Source: Coptis chinensis
Taxonomy: Eukaryota > Streptophyta > Magnoliopsida > Ranunculales > Ranunculaceae
DNA: 64,000 bases
Assembly (NCBI GenBank): GCA_015680905.1
Contig: CM027380.1
Coordinates: forward strand, 33,038,001-33,102,000
Direction of reading: 5' to 3'
Positions 55,050 to 64,000 of this stretch are shown here, in pieces (positions within the stretch are counted from its first letter, which is position 1; every line of letters starts with the position of its first letter). The notes under the pieces were generated by a model. That model was not told the origin of the DNA. It made no database searches and saw only the letters and a list, made by a program, of their open reading frames with translations. Both the position numbers and the translations under genes were made by a program.

Positions 55050-55863
55050 TAGTGGTTGTTGTTTTATTTATTTTTGTTGTTTTATTGTAATGTAACTTTT
55101 ATTTTCGTAATTTGAATTTTGTAGCGAAAGGTACTCGAATGAAAATTTTAATATAAGGGGTTATTTTCAGTATGTGTGGTTGTTTCATATTGATCCCACC
55201 TTCCTAACTTGTTTGGAGGTGGTTTTATCAATTCAAGCTTTATTTTTTATATAACCCTAGTGTTAGAATTTATTGCGGAGTAAAAGGTGAAAATATGGCC
55301 GTTTAGGCATATCTATGATTGAGAATCATTGTAGGATGAAATCTAGATTAAATAGGTACATTCAATCATAAAATCAACCTAAAAGATCTTGGGTTTGACT
55401 TAGAATCAAGAAAATGAGTTGTTTCCGTTTTGGGTTTGGAAATTTTAGGATTTCCGAAACTGCGCCAGTAAATACTTTTGGCAACTTCCGATCCGTTTTA
55501 GCAACTTAAAACCTATATAAACTTCATACATTCTACACTCACAACTCACACTACATCTAACTTCCATCACGCACCCTTCACACCCGCGATTCCCACGTTT
55601 CGTCTCCATTTTCGCCAAATGCAACTTCCTTCGGCTCCAGAGGAGGCTGGCTTCGCGCTCTACACTTCGACAGAAAATTTTGCTCGAGTGCGCCAGCTTA
55701 AGTCAAAGCGCGACTTCGCGCCAAACACCTGGAATTCCAAAATACAAAGAGCGACTCGCGCCCCTAGTTAGTTGGCCTTTCGCCGACTTCCGTGGACCAG
55801 AAAAATTCAGTTTTCCGCGAGTTGTGCCGGTTGTTTTAAATTTGTTCCAGGCGTAGTTTTGAG
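55050..55863 (+). other. Region upstream of ORFb in C
   Basis: A G-run TTGTTTGGAGGTGG lies near 55208, preceded by CCCACCTTCC, which can pair with it. The conserved block at 55270-55560 ends in the TATA-like word. A GC-rich leader with AGAGCGACTCGCGCC and AAAGCGCGACTTCGC words follows (55620-55765). Confidence 0.62.
55514..55522 (+). promoter_or_regulatory. Candidate internal TATA box upstream of ORFb (C)
   Basis: TATATAAAC in AACCTATATAAACTTCATAC, the best TATA match of the four copies, about 345 bp upstream of the ORFb ATG. Confidence 0.5.
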
Positions 55864-56785
55864 ATGACATCTCCTATAATAATACGGAACAGTCTTTTCG
55901 AAGATTTGTTCCAAAGCACTACTTACGGTGCTTGGTTTTGAGGTGATCACATACGTTGGTGGGAACCTCTTATGGTAAGACCGGCTGAACTTTATTCTCC
56001 AAGCACTTGCATCTTATTTTTATAATAACTGCATTTTCTTTGAGACCGGATGGAGAACAAGTGTTCTCCATCAACATTGACGATGAACCAATGGAAATTA
56101 CGAGGGTTCGTGCTAGCATTTGTTATTGGACTTGCTATGCCGCTGAGATACAAGACCCATGGTGCTATTGGGTCGATAATATGCATGTCTACACTTATGA
56201 GTTTTTGCACGAGGCTTATGGGGCGGACATTTTCGTATTGAGGACCAAGGGGACTATAACGCGTTGCTTGGTAGCCCGGTCCATGAACATAGGAACTGTT
56301 ATGTTTTGGATTATGCTAAACATTTTAGGGGAATGGCGTTTTTCTTACGTGAATGACACCACTTGCGGCGTTTTCCTTGCTTTAGCCACGGGGGCCGGTT
56401 CTATGACCTTCCCGGAACTTTGATGTCTAGTTTAGCACGAGCCCATACCATGAGGCATAAGTACCTTCTTATGCATGTTCTAATTTCACGTATTATGCTA
56501 TGTTTCTTTTCATTTTTTGTACCGTTTCCGGATTGGATTAGGGTAGACACGCGGTCGCGACCCACCAATAGTATTATTCGATCTTTCCGTGCAATGACTT
56601 GGCAAGGGTGGTGGCGGATACAACCTCACCGGGTTGCACCTACACCCCATCGGACCAAGTGGCACTTAATAGGTTAGCAACCATAGATGATAAATGGCGT
56701 GAAGCCGGCAAATTATCATAGCATGGCGGGGCCGAAGGAGCCTCACTTCTTTATAGAAGTAGAGGATGGCGAAGATGACGAATAA
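55864..56785 (+). pseudogene. Element C ORFb (env-position ORF, most complete copy)
   Basis: The ATG at 55864 begins MTSPIII and continues with a FEDLFQSTTYGAWF block. The frame at 56007-56423 is the longest surviving part. It contains FSINIDDEPMEITRVRASIC, WCYWVDNMHVYTYEFLHEAY, MNIGTVMFWIMLNILGEWRF and GVFLALATGAG. The next frame (56363-56677) has SLARAHTMRHKYLLMHVLIS followed by RIMLCFFSFFVPF, a likely membrane-spanning stretch, and then a WQGWWRIQPHRVAP block. The end is acidic, EDDE before TAA at 56783. About 305 codons if uninterrupted. The position is that of env-like ORFs in Athila elements, but nothing here proves an envelope role. Confidence 0.7.
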
Positions 56786-58473
56786 CGGTGGAGTGGAGGT
56801 AAGTTTTAGTTTACGTTAGTGTGCGCTTATGTCCCAAGCAATTTAATTCATTAACCCCATAATGGGTGGAACTCTTATAGAGTTGTGTCGGTTTTATTTC
56901 CTATATTAGTGCGTTCTAACCTTGTTTTGCAGATGTTTCGAATTTCCGCAGCGTTTCAATGGTATTTTTCTTACCCTCTTTATTTAAATGCTTTGAGGAC
57001 AAAGCATCTTTGCTTTGTTGGGGGGGCATAGAAACACGTGTAATTAAGACATCTGCTAGGATATCTAAATATGTATAATATGCATTTGTTTTCTAGTTAA
57101 AATTTCAAAATTCAAAAATATAAATAAATAAGTTATGCTATACACTTAGGAATATTGGTATTGTTTCTTTCTCCATGCTCTTAACAATCTAGAAGTCTCA
57201 CGTGAAATTTTGTTACATCGAGAATAATTGTTAGAAACTTAGGTTAATATATAGGTAATAATCTTTACATCTATCTATAAATATATTACATGAGTATCTA
57301 TGATTGTTAGCGATGAAGTTTCTGAAATCTAGGCTAGAGTACTTATTCTACAAATCTGTGAGAATATAGCCTAAAGCCTTATATAGCCGAAACATTTGAG
57401 AAATGACACAAAGGGAGAAGTAAAATCGGATAGAGATATCTGCGTCCACTTGCTTGATCACTAAACCATATCCTAAGCGAGAATTTAGGCCCTTTTTGGA
57501 TCGATATAGCTAGAAATTCTGACCTAAGTATATTTTTTGCTAGTCGTCCCCTAATCGAGCCTTTCATTAGCCCTTTCATAAACCACAAATTCTTTACCCC
57601 TATTACAAAAAAACAAAACAAAATTAAAAAAAAAAAAAAAAAAAAAATCAACCTACCCAATTTAGAATAAGTCTGCGAATAGAATGATGAAGAAAGAAGA
57701 AGAGAAAAACCTGTGTAAACAAAAATTAGTTAGTTGCTTCAGAAAATAAGGAAAAGAAGTTTCCATCCAAAGAAAAGAAAAATAAAAATAGAAATAAAAT
57801 AAAAACTCCAAAAATAGAATAAAAGGGAGTCAAAAGCCAAAGAAAAGAAAAAGAAAAATATGGCTAAGGGATGGAAACAAAGTGTAGAAGCAAAAGTAAA
57901 TAACGAGGTTTTTCTAGTTACGTAATATGAAGACTCTATTATCTCAGACTTGTCCTTTTGAATATCCATTTCCTTCCTTCTTAAACCATCTCCTAATCCC
58001 CACAACACCTAATAAAGACCTCTAGCTCAATTAGGAATAGGTTAGTGTGATAGTAAGTGGCAGATGTGTTTGATCGACTCCGGCTTCCTTGTTGTCATTG
58101 AGATTGTAAGGTAAAGTGTGCCCTTGCTGCACAATGGAGTAGCTTAAACTTGAGTGGAAAAATCAGAGTGTTGTTTCTTGACTATTATTGTGAGAACCTA
58201 CTTAAGGACGCTTATTCGAAGTTCTCGAGAAACAAACCCGCTAAACATTTGATAGTACTACTCATTGTATATATGTTTATTGTAGATGATTGATTATTAT
58301 GCATATATTAACTTAGGTTTTGGTGGGTTATTCTTATTCAATTGCTAGAGATGTATAGATAGTTGAGCATGAATAAGGAAACAATAGTTTTATTTTCTTA
58401 GTCGTTATAGTATAGATGAAGTTTGTGAGTACCTTCATTTGGAAAACTCTCAATCCAGGCTATAACTTCGTCC
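56786..58473 (+). other. Element C 3' noncoding region
   Basis: Conserved with A and B. It includes the AGGA stem-loop with G-run at 56988-57026, an A-run at 57628-57648 and a purine-rich stretch at 57740-57880. Apparent minus-strand ORFs here are A-tract artefacts. Confidence 0.7.
56988..57026 (+). other. Element C AGGA stem-loop with G-run
   Basis: ATGCTTTGAGGACAAAGCAT, identical to A and B, followed by TTGTTGGGGGGGCATAG. Confidence 0.78.
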
Positions 58474-58494
58474 CCACTAGGGAATTCCTAGTGG
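58474..58494 (+). other. Element C conserved 21-nt hairpin
   Basis: Stem CCACTAGG/CCTAGTGG with loop GAATT, as in the other copies. Confidence 0.8.
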
Positions 58495-58589
58495 TTTAAG
58501 GCCTTGTTGCATATGGTCAATGCAATCGCACTCAATGAAATGAGAATAGTTAGAACTCCATTTTGGTCACTTATTCTAATTTCTCATCT

Positions 58590-58628
58590 TTGCTTGAGGA
58601 CAAGCAAAATCTTTTTTTAGGGGTGGTT
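58590..58628 (+). other. Element C AGGA stem-loop and polypurine tract
   Basis: TTGCTTGAGGACAAGCAA, then TTTAGGGGTGGTT against the 3' LTR. Confidence 0.83.
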
Positions 58629-60015
58629 TGATAAGAGCCCAAAACTGTAGTTTTAACCCTTAATAATCATCTTGTTAGACCAATTATGTGAATAATAAGT
58701 AAGAGTTAATACTCGATTACGTGTTTTTATGCATTTCGGGCTTCAAAGTCCATTATGTGCGAGAAATGTGCCACTTTAGCGAGATAAAGGAGCAAAAGTC
58801 GTGAGAACTTCGAATGCCATATCTTTGGACTCAGACCTCGAATTGGGCCTACCTTATGTCAAAACGACCGGCTCGGAAAAGAGCTTTGCAATGGTCTAAT
58901 CCTTGACCCAATCAGAGGAGCAGAAGTGGACGAAAAGTCTGTTGAAGCCGAATCTAGCTGAAGAGGCCTTTTTGGACTGAAAGAATTGGGTTTTGGGCCT
59001 GATTCTCTGGCCCAAAACATGGCTCCAAGCCCATGCACGATTTTTGGATCTGAAAAGATATTAAAACAAAAGCTTAGCTCTTTGTTAATGGTAGATAGGT
59101 TAGAGTAAAAAGTAGCCATTAAAATAGCTTCTAGATCTAGTTTTATTTAATTGTTTTTTATTAAGTGTAGTTTAAAAATCCAATTATTGTATTAGATTAA
59201 ACCCTTGAATCTTGTTCTTCATTTTGATTAGATCAATAAAGTAGTATTTTTATCAACTTCGATTTTTGTCATTTCCATTTCTAGATCTAATTTAAATTCC
59301 TGTCCTTATTGCATTTTAGTCATTAACTTAGATTTCATTATTGTTTAATTAAGTAAATTTCAATTCTTTATATCATGTTTAGTTTAAATTTAATCAGAAA
59401 TGATTGCGTAATGATCCTCGGCTAAACCTCCATTAGAGGGGGTTGAGAAACCTTGATGAAAGCTTGATTCCGATTAACGTAGATTCGTCGTAATTTCCTT
59501 TCCACTCTAGAAACATTTAGTTCACCATGAGAATGGGTTTAATCGTTCACATGCTAGTTATTAATTGGTAGAAATGCCATGTGTAATTAGGGATTAGGAA
59601 GAACCAATTGTTCTCATGGGCGATTCAATTCGGATTCTGACGATTAAGTAGTTAATAGGATTAAGTCGAGTTAAGGTGGAATCAATTCCCCTCTAACTCC
59701 TTATCATCGAATCAACGTAGCATTCCCTTAGTTATTCCTATCGTCGACTAGTTGCATTTCGTGGGTAGTTGCATCGTAGTCTAGTTGCCTTTTTCGTAAA
59801 TCTCTCATTAGACTTTAAGAAGAATACTTACACATGAGAACACAGCATGCGGAAGGACTAGGAGTGGAACGAATCACTCTACTCCACTATATCTCATAGG
59901 ATTGAGAGTAGAATCTTTGATAAACATAGGCTCGCTCATAAGTTAAGTTTTAGTTTACTTACGTTTTGAATTCATCGTTCATTTCGTAGGTAAACTACTC
60001 ATTTTACATATATCA
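58629..60015 (+). repeat. Element C 3' LTR
   Basis: 1387 bp, TGATAAGAGCCC to TTTACATATATCA, followed by CACAT. Differences from the 5' copy are few; many are one-base changes or indels next to CG or CAG. Confidence 0.95.
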
Positions 60016-60795
60016 CACATCAAGTCTTTATCAAACCCCTCTAATGGAGGTTTAGCTCAAATTCATCAGACTATCACTAATAGAGAAATAAGAAGAAGAA
60101 ATAATGAAGAATAATAACTTGGCTTTATTAATATAATGGAAGAGAGTCTAAGAATTGAAAACTATATTAAAAACTAAGTACTAAATAATTAACTAAGTAA
60201 AATCTAGGAGAGTCTAAGAGTTTGGTCTTAGTCCTCTTTATATAAGAGAGGGCTAGGTCTACAATTTTGTGTATGGGCTTTGGAGCTATGTTTTGGGACA
60301 TGAAAACAAGCCCAAAACCTAATTACATATGTCCAAAAAGGGATTCTCTGTATGAAATTACTATAACAGCCTTTGTGTCCACTTATTCTCCTCTGCTTGC
60401 ATCAAGGCCTAAACCATTAGAAAGCTCTTTCCAAGCCGATCGTTTTGACATATAATAGGCCCAATTCCGAGGTCTAAGTCCAAAGATATGGCCTGCGGAA
60501 GTTCTAATTACTTTTCTGCTTTATTTCTGTCCGCATTAACTTTGACTTTTCAGCTTTGATCGGGCTTTAAAAAGGCTTTTTCTCCTTAAATCTTGGCCTT
60601 TAGTCATAGAACATCTTAGCAACCAACCTTTGCTCCTTTATCTCGCAAAAGTGACATATTTCTTCTTATATTCGACTCCAATACCTGAAATACACAAAAG
60701 CACGTAAATAGTAGTAACTCTTATTTATTATAAACATAATTGGTCTAAATGTAATATTATTAAGGGGTTAAAACTACAATTTTGGTCTCTTATCA
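60016..60795 (-). repeat. Element D 3' LTR, piece 1 of 3 (LTR start)
   Basis: The minus strand starts TGATAAGAGACCAAAATTG at 60795 and runs left to the element C insertion. It contains the roughly 125-bp block shared with A and lost from B and C, and a TTTATATAAGAG promoter-like word near 60238. The three pieces of D's LTR add up to about 1.3 kb, as expected. Confidence 0.85.
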
Positions 60796-60833
60796 AACCA
60801 CCCCCAAACAGTATTTTGCTTGTCCTCAAGCAA
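60796..60833 (-). other. Element D polypurine tract and AGGA stem-loop
   Basis: The minus strand reads TTGCTTGAGGACAAGCAA, then GTTTGGGGGTGGTT and the LTR start. Confidence 0.83.
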
Positions 60834-62639
60834 ATATGATAAATTAAACTAAGTGACCAAAAATAGAGTTATAACTAATCTCGTTTCTCCGAGTACGATT
60901 GCATTGCCCATATGCAACAAGGTCTTAAACCACTAGGAATTCCCTAGTGGATGAGTTATAGCCTCATGAGAGTTTTCCAGAGAAAGTACTCACAAACTTC
61001 ATCTATACTACAACGACTAAGAAATAAAATTACTGTTTCCTTATTTATTCTCAGATATCTATACATCTCACTAGCAATGAATACAGAATAATCAATTCGA
61101 AACCTAAGCTAATACGTGTATAATAATCAATCATCTACGGATAAACATATATATAATGAACTATGCTATGAAATGAAATAACAGGTTTGTTTCTGAAACT
61201 TTGGAATAGCGTTCTTAACTAGGTCCTCACATATATGTCAAGACAAAAACACTCTAATTTTTCCACTCAAGTTTCGCTCACTCCAGTATGCAGTGGGCAC
61301 ACTTTACCTTACAATATTAATGACATACAAGGAAGCTGAGGTCGATCAAACACATCTGCTACTTACTATCACACTAACCTATTGTTAATTAAGCTAGAGG
61401 TCTTTTTTATGTGTTGCGGGGATTAGGAGATGGTTTAAGAAGGAAGGAAATGGATATTCAGAAGGACAAGTCTGAATTAATAGAGTCTTCATATTATGTA
61501 ACTAGAGAAAAACCTGTTCTTACTTTGCTTCTACACTTTATTTCCATCCTTAGCCATTTTTTTCTTTTTCTTTTGGCTTTTGACTCCTTTGATTATGTTT
61601 TTTGAGTTCTAACTTTTTTATTTTTATTTTTATTTTTTTATTTATTTTTTATTTTCTTTGAATTGAAACTTTCTTTTCTTATTTGAAGCAACTAACAAAT
61701 TCTTAGTTTCGCAGGTCTTTCTCTTTTCTATTCTTCATTTCATCTCTATTCTAAGACTCATTCAAAAATGGGTATGCTGATTTTTATTTTGTTTTGTTTT
61801 CGTAAAAGGGTAAAGGATTTACAGTTTATGAAAAGGCTAAAGAAAGGCTCAGAGGGCGACTAGCGGAAAATAATTTCATATAGTTTTGAATTTCTAGCTA
61901 TATCGATCCAAAAAGGGCCTAAATTCTCGCTTAGGATATAGTATAGTGATCAAGCAAGTGGACGTGTGATTTCTCTATTCGAAATTTACTTCTCTCTTGT
62001 ATCATTTCTCAAATATTTCACTCATATAAGGCTTTAAGGCTATATTCTCACAGGATTTGTAGAATAAGTACTATAGCCTAGATTTCATAAACTTACTGTC
62101 AATACAAACATAGATGCTCATACAATATATTTATGGAAAGATGCAATGATTATTACCTGCATATTAACCTAAATTTCTAAAAACTATTCTAATTTAAGAG
62201 TTAACGTGAAACTTCTAGATTAATATCTATCATCATGGAGAGAGAAACAATACCAATATTCCTAATTGCATAGTATAAATACTTATTATTTATATTTTTA
62301 AATTTTTTATTTTTTTACTAGAAAATAAGTCCATATTAAATATATATATATATATATCCTGATAGGTGCCTTAAATTATGCGTGTTTCTATGCCAAACAA
62401 AAACATGTTTTGTCCTCAAAGTATAGAAATAAAAAGCGTAGGAAATACCATAGAAACGCGTGCAAATTTAAAGAACCTGCAAAATAATTTAGAACATACT
62501 AATATAGATAATTAAAAACAGACGCAACTCTATATGAGTTCCACCCGTTATAGGGATAACGAAAATTTAATTGTTTGGGACATAAGTAGACACGAACAAA
62601 AAGTAAAACTTACCTCATATCCAGCATTTAAGTGTTGTC
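60834..62639 (-). other. Element D 3' noncoding region
   Basis: Contains the 21-nt hairpin at 60930-60950, a pyrimidine-rich stretch (plus strand) at 61560-61690, the ATCGATCCAAAAAGGGCC anchor near 61903, and a (TA)n run at 62338-62357. A degraded stem-loop and T/G-rich motif (TTTGAGGACAAAACATG on the minus strand) lie near 62390-62420. No gene is seen; the ORF at 61411-61605 is spurious. Confidence 0.7.
62338..62357 (+). repeat. (TA)n microsatellite
   Basis: About ten TA units within D's 3' noncoding region. Confidence 0.85.
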
Positions 62640-62847
62640 CTCCTCTTCTATAAAGAATTAAGGTTCCTTGGCATCTTGCCACCCCATGATGATTTGCCAG
62701 GCCTCACGTCATTTATCATCTACAATTGCTAACCATTAGAGGATGCCATCCTGCCTGTATAATCAAGTCGCAGAACCAAGATCCATAGGTGTCGCTCGAG
62801 ACCAAATCTTCGAAGGACTGCTCCGGAATGATTCTCGGTGATTTCAT
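62640..62847 (-). pseudogene. Element D ORFb, internally deleted
   Basis: The minus-strand ATG at 62847 begins MKSPRIIPEQSFEDLVSSDT, followed by YGSWFCDLIIQAGWHPLMV, clearly the ORFb N-terminus of A and C. It then jumps, near 62720, to sequence for the ORFb C-terminus (the DDK...ASLAN/WQIIMAW-type block near 62690, ending at an EEEDNT block near 62645). About 700 bp of the middle, including the candidate membrane segment, is missing compared with C. Confidence 0.7.
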
Positions 62848-63109
62848 AGCAAACAAACTCACCACAGAACCCCTAGAAGTGACTGCAGAAGAACCCACAA
62901 AAATAGAACTTGCGTTGTGATGAGGTGAAGGCGCGAGCACGCTTTTGATAGCCTATAGAAAGGCGCGGGTGCGCTCTGGCTTGACAAGAATTCTAGTACC
63001 TTGGGGGCGTGCGCGCTCCATGTATTAGAAGTTCTCTGAAGTGAAAGTGAAAGTAAAAATGAGAGTTTTAAAGTTTAGAGGTGTGGTGTTAAGTTGAGAG
63101 TGAACCTTG

Positions 63110-63119
63110 TATTTATAGA
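63110..63119 (-). promoter_or_regulatory. Candidate internal TATA box upstream of ORFb (D)
   Basis: The minus strand reads CTATAAATAC and then AAGGTTCACTCTCAACTTAA, in the same place as the TATA-like words of A, B and C, about 265 bp before the ATG. Confidence 0.45.
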
Positions 63120-63638
63120 GGACTAGTTTCTAAGTTCCACAAGTTGCCCAAATAGTTAAGGCAACATGATGGAAAAAGAACATTTCTAAATCCAAAATAT
63201 AAACATACCAGATGCATACTCCAAAACCAAACCAATAGCTTTTTAGCTGGAATTAAAATAGCAATCATCTAATCACTACTCCTTGAGGTTGCACCAAACA
63301 ACACTAGCAGGCAATAATATTTTGAAAAAACATGGATATGATGGCATTGCTAATTACACAAGTCCACCCCGGTGGGATTCACGATACAAAACATAGCATA
63401 TGCCGGAATTTAAATCAACTTCAAATTTAAAATAACAAATACAGAATTCAATATTAACTACTGAACTAAACAGTTTGGAATAAAAATCTACTAAAAATAG
63501 GGAAAATAATCTTAACATAACAATAATACAATAAAACTAGCCACAAAACAAGGATGGGCCAGAGTCATCCGTCCTACGCCGACGACGCTCATGCCTCCCA
63601 GATTCATCAGAAGAAGAACCCTCGTGAGGTGGCAAGAG

Positions 63639-64000
63639 TCATAGAACTTCTACTTGAAATCTGCGTTGTTGCTCCATAAATGCATTCATGGTTTCCCCAC
63701 GCTCATTATCACGCTGGACGATAATCTCCATGTTAGCGTGGAGATCTTTATGACTATCAGCTAGCAACTGAAAATTGGTATGAAGCTCAACTTGGTTACG
63801 GATAATGTTACCTTGCCTCGTCTGAATCTCCTCATACTGAGTATGGAGAGTTCGCAAGCCACGATGTAGTAAGGAGACACGGGCTATATCCGTAGTAGCC
63901 CTTTCCAAAGCTCCGGCATCAAAATATGACGTGTTGTCCTCATCCGATATTGCCTTCACAGCCAAAACCTCAGGCATATTCCACTCCTTCTGAATACATT
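63639..64000 (-). CDS. Element D ORFa, C-terminal half, open to the window edge
   Basis: A minus-strand frame is open from the window edge to a stop at 63639. It includes ALERATTDIARVSLLHRGLR, HTQYEEIQTRQGNIIRNQVE, and a tail with ANMEIIVQRDNERGETMNAF. It corresponds to the C-terminal part of ORFa in B (near 36900-37070). The spacing of hydrophobic residues suggests a coiled coil, so a structural or multimerising role is possible. A methionine at 63977 is not necessarily the start, since the frame is still open upstream of it. It is the least damaged piece of ORFa in the window. Confidence 0.6.
   Translation of the reverse strand, partial: CIQKEWNMPEVLAVKAISDEDNTSYFDAGALERATTDIARVSLLHRGLRTLHTQYEEIQTRQGNIIRNQVELHTNFQLLADSHKDLHANMEIIVQRDNERGETMNAFMEQQRRFQVEVL

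Larger units (their letters stand above)
47666..60015 (+). mobile_element. Element C: pol-less Athila-type LTR retrotransposon, TSD CACAT
   Basis: A 12,350-bp element lies between perfect CACAT duplications (47661-47665 and 60016-60020). LTRs are 1388 and 1387 bp. Order: PBS, leader, gag, protease, the segment shared with A in place of RT to integrase, noncoding region with stem-loop and G-run, ORFa, internal TATA-like region, ORFb, 3' noncoding region, PPT. Unlike A it keeps ORFa. It is inserted, in opposite orientation, into D's 3' LTR. The LTRs are close to identical, so it is probably one of the youngest insertions here. Confidence 0.95.
60796..64000 (-). mobile_element. Element D internal region, 3' part (runs off the window)
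   Basis: From left to right in plus coordinates this is the PPT and stem-loops, the 3' noncoding region, a shrunken ORFb, the internal TATA region and ORFa. The order and orientation match B and C read on the minus strand. Gag and pol, if present, lie beyond 64000. Confidence 0.85.

Noticed and set aside
55864..56785. Calling ORFb a true envelope protein
   Set aside because: Position and one hydrophobic stretch fit an env-like ORF, but I see no clear signal peptide or cleavage site, so it is left as an ORF of unknown function.
1..64000. tRNA, rRNA, CRISPR array, bacterial operon or organelle DNA
   Set aside because: I saw no cloverleaf tRNA gene, no rRNA signature, no regularly spaced short repeats and no organelle-like genes. 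The short PBS matches to tRNA-Asp are primer sites, not tRNA genes.

Overview
This window looks like transposon-dense plant DNA, probably pericentromeric or otherwise heterochromatic and probably from a eudicot. I see no ordinary host gene. Nearly everything recognisable belongs to Athila-type Ty3/gypsy LTR retrotransposons. Their long terminal repeats begin TGATAAGAGCCC, their primer-binding sites match tRNA-Asp (TGGCGCCGCTGCC), and they carry one or two extra ORFs between pol and the 3' LTR. The rest is a plant L1-type LINE, a solo LTR of a different family and a Mutator-like element with long terminal inverted repeats.

Layout. 1-6287: old broken fragments, including a minus-strand reverse-transcriptase piece (550-1083), a minus-strand Athila 3' noncoding piece (2495-3140) and much that I cannot assign. 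6288-16458: element A, a complete pol-less Athila derivative with TSD ACACC, inserted into an older minus-strand Athila copy (F). 16459-19449: the 5' part of F (gag, leader, PBS). 19451-20989: one minus-strand LTR that serves as the 5' LTR of F and also abuts the 3' end of a second minus-strand internal region, E (20990-25992). E carries a solo LTR (22252-23500, TSD CCAAG) and a Mutator-like element (23998-25203, TSD ATTAAAATA). 25993-64000: minus-strand element D. Its 3' LTR is split into three pieces by a LINE (26039-47181) and by element C (47666-60015, TSD CACAT). The LINE is itself split in ORF1 by element B (27336-42055, TSD GCTGG).

How the parts relate. B has the full set: gag, protease, RT, RNase H, integrase, and then two downstream ORFs, called here ORFa and ORFb. 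A and C lack RT, RNase H and integrase. In that place they share a different coding-like segment, so they look like non-autonomous relatives that would depend on a B-like helper. Each downstream block, and the 3' LTR, is preceded by a stem-loop followed by a G-rich polypurine run, so the motif recurs up to four times per element. ORFb has its own conserved TATA-like upstream region. The insertion order is E first, then D, then the LINE and C into D's LTR, and B into the LINE.

Almost every ORF is broken by small indels, even in elements whose two LTRs look nearly identical. Part of that may be uncorrected sequencing error. Coordinates of LTR ends, TSDs and TIRs were read directly from the sequence. 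Limits of degraded ORFs are approximate.
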